Positions 34,094 to 42,571 of a DNA stretch of 64,000 nucleotides are shown piece after piece. The stretch is from Mycobacterium szulgai. GTDB taxonomy: Bacteria; Actinomycetota; Actinomycetes; Mycobacteriales; Mycobacteriaceae. Made by a program: the position numbers and the translations under genes. Within the stretch, counting starts at the first letter, position 1, and every line of letters starts with the position of its first letter. The stretch is taken from assembly GCF_002116635.1 (NCBI RefSeq), contig NZ_LQPW01000148.1, positions 62,001 through 126,000 of the forward strand, written 5' to 3'. Below the pieces are notes generated by a model. It made no database searches and was not told the DNA's origin. It saw only the letters and a list, made by a program, of their open reading frames with translations.

Positions 34094-34895
34094 CTCGCGC
34101 GACGCCCTGGACGGCGTGCAAGCGTCCGTCGGCCAGTGCGCGAGTGAGGTTGTCGGCCTTTCGGACAAAGCCGGTGACGAAGGTGTGCAGGCCCAGCGGG
34201 TTGGGCGGCTGGGACAGCAACGCGTGCATGACCGCGACCGCCTGGTCGGTCAGGTCGTTCCAGTGTTCGACGGCGAACCCGGCGGCCTCCACAGCCGCGC
34301 GCAGTTGGCCGGAGGTGACCAGATGGCTGCGCGCGGGTTCATCGGCCCACGGCAGCGGATAGTCCAGTTGGCCGCCTGCTCCTGCGGTGATGTCCCACAG
34401 GCCAAGGCGGCCTCCACTGACCAGCACCCGGCGCGCTTCGGAGTACATGCCTGCTTTGTCGGCCACGTTCATCTGGACATGCTGGCTGATGGCGAACTGA
34501 AAGGTGGCGTCGGCGAAGGGAAGTTGGGTGACGTCAGCCTGGCGAACCGATATCCGGTGGTCCAGGCCGACGACTTCGTTGAGCCAGCGGTTGGTTTCGC
34601 AATACTCCTCGGTCAGGTCCACCGCGCTGACCCGGCAGCCGCGCTGGTCGGCCAGAAAGCGCGCGGTGCCGCCGATCCCGCTGCCGGCGTCGAGCACGTG
34701 ATCGTCGCTGCCGACGTCCAACAGAGCGAGCAATTGGGCGGTGGCGTAACGGCCCATGGTGTGGAAGTCCTCCAGCGGCGCGAGGTCGGCGGGTGTGAGG
34801 AGGGCAGGGTCGCGGCCGGTTTCGATGAGCGCTTGTTCGATGTTGTGCCGGGCCAGGCCGGATGTGTATTGTGCGCGAATCATGTTGATTCCCAT
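34083..34895 (-). CDS. SAM-dependent class I methyltransferase
   Basis: A 270-aa methyltransferase. Motif I is VLDAGSGIGGTARFLA, followed by VSAVDLTEEYCE (acidic loop for the SAM ribose) and RQADVTQLPFADATFQFAISQHVQMNV. It resembles sterol/ubiquinone-type small-molecule methyltransferases. The ATG at 34895 lies 4 nt after the stop of the MFS gene, so the pair is an operon. With an efflux-type MFS and a divergent HxlR regulator it may detoxify or modify a small aromatic or isoprenoid compound (inference). Confidence 0.88.
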   Translation of the reverse strand: MGINMIRAQYTSGLARHNIEQALIETGRDPALLTPADLAPLEDFHTMGRYATAQLLALLDVGSDDHVLDAGSGIGGTARFLADQRGCRVSAVDLTEEYCETNRWLNEVVGLDHRISVRQADVTQLPFADATFQFAISQHVQMNVADKAGMYSEARRVLVSGGRLGLWDITAGAGGQLDYPLPWADEPARSHLVTSGQLRAAVEAAGFAVEHWNDLTDQAVAVMHALLSQPPNPLGLHTFVTGFVRKADNLTRALADGRLHAVQGVARAKS

Positions 34896-34899
34896 GGTG

Positions 34900-36468
34900 T
34901 TAAGCCTGCACCAGCGCCGGGGCCAAGGTCGGGGAGGCCGGTTGTGTGCTGCGCGGCGGCAGTAGCCACGCGACGACGATCGCCGCGGCCAGCGCGATGC
35001 CGGCGCAGACCAGCGTGCCGACCTGCAGACCGTCCAGGAACGCACGATTGACGGCGTCGCGCACGAGCGCGGCCTGTCCTACAGGCAGCTGCTCGATCAC
35101 CTTGTGCGCCATTGCCATTGAGCGTCCCATCGCCGAGCGCAGGTCGGCGGGCAGTCCGGCTAGCGCGGTCGCCGCGGCGATTCGGTCGGAGTAGACCGAG
35201 GCGAAGACGCTGCCGACGATGGCGACGCCGAGGGTGCCGCCGAGTTCACGTGTGGTGTCGTTGACGGCCGAGCCCACGCCGGCCTTGTCCGCCGACAGCG
35301 ATCCCATGATCGCCTCGGTAGCCGGTGCGGTCGTCAGCCCCAGGCCGCCGCCGAGCAACAGCATCTGCAGCGCGATCTCCGTGTAGGAAGTGGACGCCTG
35401 CGCCGTGGCCGCCCACGCCAACCCGGCCGCGAACACGGTGAGGCCGGTGGCGACGACGGCAGTGGTGCCGATGCGTTCGACCAGCCGCGGGCCGAGGATG
35501 CTGGCCAGCGCGATCGAGCCGGCCACCGGCAACAACCGCACGCCGGTCTCGAATGCGCTGTATTCCTTGATGAATTGGAAGTATTGGGTGATGACGAAGA
35601 TGAATCCGAACAACGTCAGAAAACCCGCGGTTACCGCCAGGCTGCCGCCGGAGAATCGGCGGTTGCCGAATACCGACACGTCCAGCATCGGATGGCTGGT
35701 GCGCCGCTCCCACAGCGCGAAACCGGCGAGAACGATTGCCGCAGCGGCGAATCCGATTGCGGTCCGGATATTCGTCCAGCCCCAGGTTGGTGCCTCGATC
35801 ACCGTGTAGACCAGCGCGGTGATCCCGACTGCGGACAGGACCAGGCCGCCGATGTCGACGCGTGGCGCCGCCGGGTCGCGAGAGGTCGGGACGAACAGCA
35901 CACCGCCGACGATGGCCAGCACCGCGACCGGAATGTTGACCAGGAAGATCGAGCCCCAGGAGAAGTGCTCGAGCAGCCAGCCACCGCTGATCGGTCCGAC
36001 GGCCACCCCGACACCGACCATGGCTGCCCACAAGCCGATGGCCTTGGCGCGGGGTACCGGGTCGGTGAAGATGTTGGTGATCAGCCCCAGGGTGGTGGGG
36101 AAGATGACCGCCGCGCCCACACCCATGGCGGCGCGCGCGCCGATCAGTGCGTCGGCCGAATGTACTTGTGCGGCAACCGCGGACGTGATCGCGAACAGGG
36201 CGAGGCCGGAGCTGAGCCAGCCCCGTCTGCCGTAGCGATCGGACAGGCTGCCGGCCGACAGCAGCAGCCCGGACATGACCAGGGTGTAGGCGTCGACAAT
36301 CCACTGCAGCTGGGCAGTGTCGGCGGTTAGTTCACGCGACAGGGTAGGCAGTGCGACGTTGACGATGGTGGCGTCGACGCTGATGACGAACACCGACAGG
36401 CAGATGACTGCCAGCGCGGGAATCGGGTGGTTCCGGAAAACGGGTGACAAAGCCGGTGAGGTACGCAT
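34900..36468 (-). CDS. MFS transporter, EmrB/QacA (DHA2) family
   Basis: A 522-aa 14-TM drug:H+ antiporter. TM1 motif VISVDATIVNVALPTL (family motif D1), motif A GSLSDRYGRRGWL and motif C in GVAVGPISGGWLLEHF are all visible. I prefer the ATG at 36468; a TTG at 36504 adds 12 residues. It leads the MFS-methyltransferase operon and is divergent from the HxlR regulator at 36548. Confidence 0.9.
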   Translation of the reverse strand: MRTSPALSPVFRNHPIPALAVICLSVFVISVDATIVNVALPTLSRELTADTAQLQWIVDAYTLVMSGLLLSAGSLSDRYGRRGWLSSGLALFAITSAVAAQVHSADALIGARAAMGVGAAVIFPTTLGLITNIFTDPVPRAKAIGLWAAMVGVGVAVGPISGGWLLEHFSWGSIFLVNIPVAVLAIVGGVLFVPTSRDPAAPRVDIGGLVLSAVGITALVYTVIEAPTWGWTNIRTAIGFAAAAIVLAGFALWERRTSHPMLDVSVFGNRRFSGGSLAVTAGFLTLFGFIFVITQYFQFIKEYSAFETGVRLLPVAGSIALASILGPRLVERIGTTAVVATGLTVFAAGLAWAATAQASTSYTEIALQMLLLGGGLGLTTAPATEAIMGSLSADKAGVGSAVNDTTRELGGTLGVAIVGSVFASVYSDRIAAATALAGLPADLRSAMGRSMAMAHKVIEQLPVGQAALVRDAVNRAFLDGLQVGTLVCAGIALAAAIVVAWLLPPRSTQPASPTLAPALVQA

Positions 36469-36528
36469 AGACAAGACGCTAAAGTCACTAGACAAGAAAA
36501 TCAAGCACTAGTTTGAAAAAGATGTCTA
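36468..36528. promoter_or_regulatory. Repeat-rich operator region between MFS and HxlR genes
   Basis: Short repeats cluster here: TAGACAAG at 36468 and 36489 (21 bp apart), CACTAG at 36486 and 36506 (20 bp apart, two helix turns), and inverted TGTCTA at 36523. The region is AT-rich compared with its flanks. It probably holds both promoters and the HxlR site. The exact operator is not resolved. Confidence 0.4.
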
Positions 36529-36547
36529 TCGCGGGTAGCGTGGCGGC

Positions 36548-37186
36548 GTGTCCGCCCGCAACTACAACCAGAACTGCCCCGTCGCGCGCGGGCTGGACGT
36601 CCTGGGTGAGCGATGGACGTTGCTGATCCTGCGCGAGCTGGTCGGGGGAGCCCGCCGCTACGGCGATCTGCGCGCCGAGTTGCCCGGAATTGCGACCAAC
36701 CTGCTCGCCGAGCGACTCAAGGAGCTACAAGACGCCGGGCTCGTCGACCGGACGGATCTGCCGCCGCCAATCGGGCGCACCGTCTACACCCTCAGCGACG
36801 TCGGCTGGCAGCGGGTGCTGCCGGTCCTGCAGAGCATCGCGTGGTTCGGCTTGGACCGGCTGGACCCGGTCGAGGACGGCCCGGTATCGCCGCTCAACGG
36901 ATTCCTGGCCGGCATCCTGCTGGGCTTCAACTCGGGCAATGCCGCGGGTCTGGCGGCAACCTACCGCGTCGAAATCGACGGCCGCCGTTTCGAATTCGCC
37001 GTCACGCAAGGCCGTTTGGCCGCCGCGCACGGCGAACCGGCGGTGACGATCACCGCCGCCGCGGCGGATTTGGTCGCGGCCCGCCTCGGGGCGAATGAAG
37101 CCAAGCGCAAGGCGGCCCTGCGCCGCATCAGTTTCCACGGCGACGCGGACGCCGTCTGCGCGCTGCGTCAGGCGTTCGCGCTGTAG
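36548..37186 (+). CDS. HxlR-family regulator with C-terminal SCP2-like domain
   Basis: A 212-aa protein. The N-terminal HxlR winged helix has the family Cys and core NQNCPVARGLDVLGERWTLL and the wing TVYTLSDVGWQRVLPVL. Residues about 110-212 form a sterol-carrier-protein-2-like domain (TYRVEIDGRRFEFAV, PAVTITAAAADLVAARLG), seen in some actinobacterial HxlR proteins and likely to bind a hydrophobic ligand. It is divergent from the MFS-methyltransferase operon and probably controls it in response to that ligand. Confidence 0.88.
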   Translation: MSARNYNQNCPVARGLDVLGERWTLLILRELVGGARRYGDLRAELPGIATNLLAERLKELQDAGLVDRTDLPPPIGRTVYTLSDVGWQRVLPVLQSIAWFGLDRLDPVEDGPVSPLNGFLAGILLGFNSGNAAGLAATYRVEIDGRRFEFAVTQGRLAAAHGEPAVTITAAAADLVAARLGANEAKRKAALRRISFHGDADAVCALRQAFAL

Positions 37187-37198
37187 GACGGTGTAGGG

Positions 37199-37630
37199 CT
37201 ATGAATCGATCAAACCCTGTTGCCGGGCCAGCTGTTCGAAGCTGCTGCGCACCGCGAGAATCTGCTGGGCAGTCAGCGGCGGGGTGATGAGCAATAGCTT
37301 CTCGGTGACCAGATGCAGGAACTCTTCGGAGGACAGCACGTCGAAGTAGTCGTCATTGGTCCCGTTCGGATCGTCGATATCGCCGATCGGTGGGCGAGAC
37401 GGTGCCCCGTCGGCCGATATCCGGACCTGAGTGGCGAACTTTCCGCGATCACCCTCCTCGATTTCGAAGGAGACCCGGGCGCCGCGTACCGCCTGCCGTT
37501 TCTCCATTTCGAGGTCGTTGGCGTGCAGAAAGACATCGTCTCCGCCCGCATCGGGAGTAATGAACCCATAACCGCGCACGTCGTCGAAACGAACGATTTT
37601 CCCTGAAACCCGCACCCTAGAACCCCTCAT
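37199..37630 (-). CDS. Cold-shock-domain protein with C-terminal extension
   Basis: A protein of up to 143 aa. Residues about 6-70 form a cold-shock OB fold with RNP-1-like RGYGFITP and VFLHANDL; an acidic linker (GDIDDPNGTNDDYFDVLSS) and a helical C-terminal domain follow. Such proteins bind single-stranded RNA or DNA. The start is uncertain: ATG at 37630, or the GTG at 37615 with AGGGG upstream, which gives MRVSGKIVRFDD and may be better. The longer upstream frame overlaps guaA and is not used. It is divergent from guaA with a 34-bp gap. Confidence 0.82.
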   Translation of the reverse strand: MRGSRVRVSGKIVRFDDVRGYGFITPDAGGDDVFLHANDLEMEKRQAVRGARVSFEIEEGDRGKFATQVRISADGAPSRPPIGDIDDPNGTNDDYFDVLSSEEFLHLVTEKLLLITPPLTAQQILAVRSSFEQLARQQGLIDS

Positions 37631-37664
37631 CAGCCCAGCACCAACAAGTGGCGATCGTACCCGT

Positions 37665-39245
37665 ATGCCCCAGCCACTACACTCACTCCCCGTGGATTCA
37701 GCGACGCCGCGGCCGGTGTTAGTGGTCGATTTCGGTGCCCAATATGCGCAGTTGATCGCCCGGCGGGTCCGGGAGTCGCACGTTTTTTCGGAGGTCATCC
37801 CGCACACCGCCTCGATCGAAGAGATCAGGGCCCGCGATCCGCTGGCACTGGTGCTGTCCGGGGGGCCGGCCAGTGTCTACGCCGACGGCGCTCCGCAACT
37901 GGATCCGGCACTGTTCGAGCTGGGGCTGCCGGTGTTCGGCATCTGCTACGGGTTTCAGGCCATGGCGCAGGCACTCGGTGGTACCGTCGCCCACACCGGA
38001 ACCAGCGAATACGGCCGCACCGAGCTGAAAGTCCTTGGCGGCGAACTGCATTCGGATCTACCCGGCGTTCAGCCGGTGTGGATGAGCCACGGTGACGCGG
38101 TCACCGCCGCGCCGGATGGGTTCGACGTGGTGGCCAGCAGCCCTGGCGCGCCGGTGGCCGCCTTCGAGGCCCGGAGCCGGCGCCTGGCCGGGGTGCAGTA
38201 TCACCCCGAGGTGATGCACACTCCGCACGGCCAGCAGGTGCTCAGCCGGTTTCTGCACGACTTCGCCGGGCTGGGTGCGGATTGGACGCCCGCCAACATC
38301 GCCAATGCGCTCGTCGATCAGGTGCGCGAGCAGATCGGCGACGGCCACGCGATCTGCGGACTGTCCGGCGGGGTGGACTCCGCGGTGGCCGCCGCGTTGG
38401 TGCAGCGTGCCATCGGCGACCGTTTGACCTGTGTTTTCGTCGACCACGGGTTGTTGCGGGCCGGCGAACGCGAGCAAGTGCAGCGCGATTTCGTGTCTGC
38501 CACCGGGGCCAATCTGGTCACCGTCGACGCGGCGCAGACCTTCCTCGCAGCGCTGTCCGGAGTGAGCAACCCCGAGGGTAAACGCAAGATAATAGGCCGC
38601 CAGTTCATCCGGGCGTTCGAAGGTGCGGTGCGAGATGTGTTGGGGGACAATTCGGTTGAATTCCTGGTGCAGGGCACGCTGTATCCCGACGTAGTGGAAT
38701 CCGGCGGTGGCAGCGGCACGGCCAACATCAAGAGCCACCACAACGTCGGTGGTCTGCCCGACGACTTGAAGTTCACCCTCGTCGAGCCCCTTCGGTTGCT
38801 GTTCAAAGACGAGGTGCGCGCGGTGGGACGGGAGTTAGGTCTGCCGGAGGAAATCGTTGCGCGCCAGCCGTTTCCGGGACCAGGCCTGGGTATCCGGATC
38901 GTCGGCGAGGTCACCGCGGCCCGGCTGGAGACCTTGCGGCGCGCGGACTCGATCGCCCGTGAGGAGTTGACGGCAGCCGGTCTGGACAAGCAGATCTGGC
39001 AGTGTCCGGTGGTGCTGCTGGCCGACGTCCGTTCGGTTGGCGTGCAGGGCGACGGCCGCACCTACGGCCACCCGATCGTGTTGCGTCCGGTGTCCAGTGA
39101 GGATGCCATGACCGCCGACTGGACGCGGGTGCCCTACGAGGTGCTGGAGCGCATTTCGACGCGGATCACCAACGAGGTGGTCGAGGTCAACCGGGTGGTG
39201 CTGGATGTGACCAGCAAGCCGCCCGGGACCATCGAGTGGGAATAG
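37665..39245 (+). CDS. guaA: GMP synthase (glutamine-hydrolysing)
   Basis: A 526-aa GuaA that converts XMP to GMP with ATP and glutamine. The class I glutamine amidotransferase domain has the nucleophile GICYGFQAMA and the His/Glu of YHPEVMHT. The ATP-pyrophosphatase P-loop is LSGGVDSAVAAALVQ, and the C-terminal dimerisation domain ends PPGTIEWE. It matches Rv3396c (525 aa) closely, so the ATG at 37665 is kept; a GTG at 37692 is possible. Together with guaB2 upstream it completes GMP synthesis in this window. Confidence 0.97.
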   Translation: MPQPLHSLPVDSATPRPVLVVDFGAQYAQLIARRVRESHVFSEVIPHTASIEEIRARDPLALVLSGGPASVYADGAPQLDPALFELGLPVFGICYGFQAMAQALGGTVAHTGTSEYGRTELKVLGGELHSDLPGVQPVWMSHGDAVTAAPDGFDVVASSPGAPVAAFEARSRRLAGVQYHPEVMHTPHGQQVLSRFLHDFAGLGADWTPANIANALVDQVREQIGDGHAICGLSGGVDSAVAAALVQRAIGDRLTCVFVDHGLLRAGEREQVQRDFVSATGANLVTVDAAQTFLAALSGVSNPEGKRKIIGRQFIRAFEGAVRDVLGDNSVEFLVQGTLYPDVVESGGGSGTANIKSHHNVGGLPDDLKFTLVEPLRLLFKDEVRAVGRELGLPEEIVARQPFPGPGLGIRIVGEVTAARLETLRRADSIAREELTAAGLDKQIWQCPVVLLADVRSVGVQGDGRTYGHPIVLRPVSSEDAMTADWTRVPYEVLERISTRITNEVVEVNRVVLDVTSKPPGTIEWE

Positions 39246-39262
39246 CCGCGGTTAAGAGAGCC

Positions 39263-39610
39263 CTATTCGGGCGGTTGCGCGACGGGCGGATTGAGCAGCA
39301 CTCGCTGCCGAGTCGTGACTCGGAATGGGTCTAGCTCGTTCGCCTCGTCCAACGCCTCCCGCACGTCTTCGGGAGTGATGAGGCCGAGTTCGACTTGTAG
39401 CCACGTGGCACTGAGTCCGAACGCGTGGGCCGCGCGCCTGGCCTCTTCGGCGTCCGGGAAGTCGTCCGCGTTGGCGCGCCCGACCCCGCCATACCACCGG
39501 CCTTTGGTAACGCCACACGCGTCGCGCAATTGCTCCACGGTGATGTCGCGGTTCAGCGTCGCCTCAAGCAGGCGCTTCAATCCCCACCCGGCAGCGTTGG
39601 TTCGTGGCAT
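39263..39610 (-). CDS. Small HTH-like DNA-binding protein
   Basis: A 115-aa protein that resembles small phage-type or Xre-like regulators: TVEQLRDACGVTKGRWYGGV looks like a helix-turn-helix, and AAHAFGLSATWLQVELGLITPEDVREAL is a second helical half. I do not recognise a named family. It is divergent from the long PE gene, and a small palindrome lies between them, so it may control the PE-PPE-esx block. Confidence 0.65.
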   Translation of the reverse strand: MPRTNAAGWGLKRLLEATLNRDITVEQLRDACGVTKGRWYGGVGRANADDFPDAEEARRAAHAFGLSATWLQVELGLITPEDVREALDEANELDPFRVTTRQRVLLNPPVAQPPE

Positions 39611-39698
39611 CTGCCAAGCGTAACTGGATGCCAGATGGCGGTCAAAACACCCTGAAAGGCGATTTAGCAGACCAAATCATGATTTTTCGGCCCAGTTG

Positions 39699-39723
39699 TT
39701 GACAATGATTCATAAAATATGAA
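39699..39723. promoter_or_regulatory. TTGACA box and TTCAT-N5-ATGAA palindrome
   Basis: In the 157-bp gap between the HTH gene and the PE gene there is a consensus -35 TTGACA at 39699-39704. It is followed by the inverted repeat TTCAT-AAAAT-ATGAA at 39709-39723, where a -10 or operator would lie. No -10 fits at 17 bp spacing, so promoter and operator roles are tentative. Confidence 0.4.
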
Positions 39724-39767
39724 ACTGTGTACTCACAACGGACAGGGACGCTCAAGGGGAGAACCGC

Positions 39768-40700
39768 ATGTCGTACGTAATAGCACTACCGGACTTACTC
39801 GCAGCGGCTGCTGCAAAGCTGGAAGGGATCGGCTCGGCTGTTGGTGCTGCCAATGTGACTGCGGCGCTGCCGATCACTGGCGTGATCCCAGCTGCGGCCG
39901 ACGCGGTATCGGAGATGACGGCGCAGGGCTTCTCCGCCTACGGCCAGCTGTATCAATCGATCAGCGCCGAGGCCAACCTGATCCACGAGCGTTTCGTCCA
40001 GGCACTGGGTCTGAGCGCCAAGGCTTACCAGAGCTCCGAGGCGGGCAACATGCAGAGCATCGGTGGATCCGGCGGCGTGGCGCCCGCGTCTTCCGGCCCG
40101 GCGTCGGCATTGCCGGGCAAGGTCAGCGCACCGGCGAAGACGGCTCCTGCGGTGCCGGCGCCCAAGACTGGGCCCGCCAAGACCGCCCCCGCCACGCCTA
40201 AGCCGGTCACGCCTAAGCCCGTCACGACTGGCCCGGTTACGACTGGGCCCGCTACGACCACGTCCGGGCCGGTTACGACCGGGCCCGTTACGACTGGGCC
40301 CGCCACGACCACGACTGGACCCGTCACGACCACGTCCGGGCCGGTTACGACTGGGCCCGCCACGACCACGACTGGACCCCTCACGACTGGGCCCACGACG
40401 ACCGCGCCCCTGCCGAGCTCGCCTGACAGCGTCCCACCCGTCACACAATCTGTGCCAAGCGGCGGCATGGGCGGCAACGCCCGCGACCTGCTCGGGAACA
40501 CCTTTGGCGGCGACCAAGGCACCCTCAGCACAGGCAATCCCACCATCAGCACCGGCAATCCCGACGTCACCTTGGGCACGCCTGTCGGCCCCGTCGAGCC
40601 GGTAACGCCTTACGTGCCTCCGCCACCGCCACCGCCTCCGCCGGCCCCGCCCGTGCTGCATGTCCCGGCCCACCGTGGCATCCCGGCCCCTCGTACCTAG
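39768..40700 (+). CDS. PE family protein with long Thr/Pro repeat tail
   Basis: A 310-aa PE protein. The PE domain (about residues 1-95) starts SYVIALPDLLAAAAAKLEGIG and carries the secretion region YQSISAEANLIHERFVQ. After residue 110 comes a Lys/Pro/Ala linker. About 90 residues of TTGPVTTGPATT-type repeats follow, then a Gly/Asn part (TGNPTISTGNPDVTLG) and a run of nine prolines near the end. This is neither PGRS nor a lipase-type PE. The tail should be disordered and could be O-mannosylated (inference). It leads PE-PPE-EsxM-EsxN-like genes, an arrangement of ESX-5 substrates. The ATG has GGGGAGA upstream. Confidence 0.9.
   Translation: MSYVIALPDLLAAAAAKLEGIGSAVGAANVTAALPITGVIPAAADAVSEMTAQGFSAYGQLYQSISAEANLIHERFVQALGLSAKAYQSSEAGNMQSIGGSGGVAPASSGPASALPGKVSAPAKTAPAVPAPKTGPAKTAPATPKPVTPKPVTTGPVTTGPATTTSGPVTTGPVTTGPATTTTGPVTTTSGPVTTGPATTTTGPLTTGPTTTAPLPSSPDSVPPVTQSVPSGGMGGNARDLLGNTFGGDQGTLSTGNPTISTGNPDVTLGTPVGPVEPVTPYVPPPPPPPPPAPPVLHVPAHRGIPAPRT
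40205..40412 (+). repeat. Degenerate tandem repeat encoding (TTGP) units
   Basis: GTTACGACTGGGCCC-type 15-bp units (VTTGP) alternate with CCACGACCACGACTGGA-type units (ATTTTGP) in a higher-order pattern of roughly 45-60 bp. Several stretches are near identical, so length variation between strains is likely. It lies inside the PE gene in frame. Confidence 0.7.
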
Positions 40701-40731
40701 CAAGAGCTACTCGACAGAAAAGGATCTGACC

Positions 40732-41880
40732 ATGGACTTCGGTGCCTTACCGCCAGAAATCAACTCCGGACTGATGTATGCCGGCCCTGGATCAGGGCCC
40801 ATGCTGGCCGCCGCGACGGCCTGGGAGGGCCTTGCGGCTGAGCTGCGCACGGCCGCGACCGGCTACGGGGAGGCGGTTGCCGAGCTCGCCGACGCCGGGT
40901 GGCAAGGCCCGTCGGCCACCGCGATGGCCACCGCCGCCGCACCCTATGTGGACTGGATGCACAGCACCGCCGCGCAGGCTGAGCAGGCGGGAATGCAGGC
41001 CAGCGCGGCGGCGGCCGCACACGAGGCGGCCTTTGCCGCTACCGTCCCGCCCGCGGTGATTGCCGCCAACCGGAGCTTGCTGGCCTCGCTGGCCGCGTCG
41101 AACGTCATGGGCATCAACACGCCGGCGATCATGACCACCGAGGCGCACTACGCCGAAATGTGGGCCCAAGACGCTGCAGCGATGTACGCCTATGCCGGCT
41201 CCTCGGCCGCCGCGAGCGCGCTGAGCCCGATGGCGATCGCGCCGGTGACGACCAATGCGGCCGGGCTAGTGGGCTCCGCCGTTGCCGGCCTCCAAGGCGC
41301 CGTGCAGAATGCGGCCGCCCAAGCGGTCAGCGCGGTTTCCGCGCTGCCCTCGGCACTCAACTCGTCGGCGTCCACACTGTTCGGCAGCGTCCAAAGTGGT
41401 CTGAGCAACTTTGCAGGCTTACTCGGCATGCCGTTGAGCCAGGGCGCCGGGATGGCCACCTCCGGGATGGGCGGAACCCAAGCGCCCGGCGTGGTGACTC
41501 CGATGCGTGCGCCGATGGAGACCCCGCGGCCGGCGACGCCGGCTCCTGCTCCGCGTACCCTGCCCGCGACTCCGGTACGGCCGGAGATGCACCCCCGCAC
41601 CATCCCGGCGGTGGAACCCCGCCAGGCGCCGGTGAGGGCGGGGATGGGCCAGGCCACCCCGGTCGGTGGATTGTCGGCCCCGAGCAGTTGGGGCACTGCC
41701 GCCACGGCAGGCCCGGCGGCTGCGGACTCGGGCGCTTTATCAAGCGCGGCGGCCCCGGCGGCCGCCTCCACGATGGCCCGGGGCATCCCCGCGGGCCAGG
41801 TATCGGGTATGGAGGTCCGCGCATACAGCGCTCCCGAACTGCCTCGCATGACCGTGCTGCAGCGCAGCGTGGCCGGTTAA
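40732..41880 (+). CDS. PPE family protein (SVP-like subgroup)
   Basis: A 382-aa PPE protein. The N-terminal domain starts MDFGALPPEINSGLMYAG, has GWQGPS and NTPAIMTTEAHYAEMWAQD. The middle is Ala/Pro-rich with many Met-Arg-Pro segments. Near the C-terminus GLSAPSSWGTA replaces the SVPxxSW motif. The ATG at 40732 is chosen; the longer frame overlaps the PE gene. It lies 31 nt after the PE stop and 71 nt before the EsxM-like gene. Confidence 0.92.
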   Translation: MDFGALPPEINSGLMYAGPGSGPMLAAATAWEGLAAELRTAATGYGEAVAELADAGWQGPSATAMATAAAPYVDWMHSTAAQAEQAGMQASAAAAAHEAAFAATVPPAVIAANRSLLASLAASNVMGINTPAIMTTEAHYAEMWAQDAAAMYAYAGSSAAASALSPMAIAPVTTNAAGLVGSAVAGLQGAVQNAAAQAVSAVSALPSALNSSASTLFGSVQSGLSNFAGLLGMPLSQGAGMATSGMGGTQAPGVVTPMRAPMETPRPATPAPAPRTLPATPVRPEMHPRTIPAVEPRQAPVRAGMGQATPVGGLSAPSSWGTAATAGPAAADSGALSSAAAPAAASTMARGIPAGQVSGMEVRAYSAPELPRMTVLQRSVAG

Positions 41881-41951
41881 GGGAGAGGGGGAGGCATTCG
41901 AATACGTTGTGCAGCAATCGATTTCGACCGAATAGTAAAGGAGACATTCAC

Positions 41952-42248
41952 ATGACTACACGTTTCATGACCGACCCGCACGCAATGCGGGACATGGCGG
42001 GCCGCTTCGCGATGCACGCCCGGACCGTCGAGGACGAGGCCCGCAAGATGTGGGCGTCCTCGCAGAACATCTCGGGTGCTGGCTGGAGCGGGGCGGCCGA
42101 GGCCACCTCGCTGGACACCATGGGTCAGATGACTCAGGCGTTTCGCAACATCGTGGCCATGCTGGACACGGTGCGCGACGGGCTGGTTCGCGACGCCGGC
42201 AACTACGAGCAGCAAGAGCAGGCCTCTCAACAGGTCTTGAGCAGCTAA
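41952..42248 (+). CDS. WXG100 protein, EsxM/EsxJ/EsxK/EsxP/EsxW type
   Basis: A 98-aa ESX substrate. It is almost identical to the M. tuberculosis EsxJ-K-M-P-W group: MTDPHAMRDMAGRF, the WSG turn in GAGWSGAAEATS, and the end QEQASQQVLSS with the C-terminal YxxxQ-type signal region NYEQQEQA. Proteins of this group are secreted by ESX-5 as a heterodimer with the EsxN type. The ATG at 41952 has AAAGGAG upstream. Confidence 0.95.
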   Translation: MTTRFMTDPHAMRDMAGRFAMHARTVEDEARKMWASSQNISGAGWSGAAEATSLDTMGQMTQAFRNIVAMLDTVRDGLVRDAGNYEQQEQASQQVLSS

Positions 42249-42282
42249 CCAACCAACCGATCAATCAAAAGAGGGTTCAAAA

Positions 42283-42567
42283 ATGACGATCAATTACCAG
42301 TTCGGCGATGTCGATGCCCACGGCGCACTGATCCGCGCGCAGGCCGCGAGCCTGGAGGCCGAGCACCAGGCCATCGTTCGCGATGTGCTGGCCGCCGGCG
42401 ACTTCTGGGGCGGCGCGGGTTCGGTGGCTTGCCAGGAGTTCATCACCCAGTTGGGCCGCAACTTTCAGGTCATCTACGAGCAGGCCAATGCCCACGGCCA
42501 ACAAGTGCAGGCGGCCGGCAGCAACATGGCGCAGACCGACAGCGCGGTCGGCTCCAGCTGGGCCTAA
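42283..42567 (+). CDS. WXG100 protein, EsxN/EsxI/EsxL/EsxO/EsxV type
   Basis: A 94-aa ESX substrate, nearly identical to EsxN: MTINYQFGDVDAHGALIRAQ, the FWGGAGS turn, and the end SAVGSSWA. It lies 34 nt after the EsxM-like gene, the usual heterodimer pair. The EsxN group contains strong T-cell antigens (known for M. tuberculosis). It converges on the kelch kinase with only 4 bp between stops. Confidence 0.95.
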   Translation: MTINYQFGDVDAHGALIRAQAASLEAEHQAIVRDVLAAGDFWGGAGSVACQEFITQLGRNFQVIYEQANAHGQQVQAAGSNMAQTDSAVGSSWA

Positions 42568-42571
42568 CGCC

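Noticed and set aside
40205..40412. CRISPR-like array in the PE gene
   Set aside because: The units are contiguous, in frame and encode Thr/Pro repeats; there are no spacers and no cas genes.
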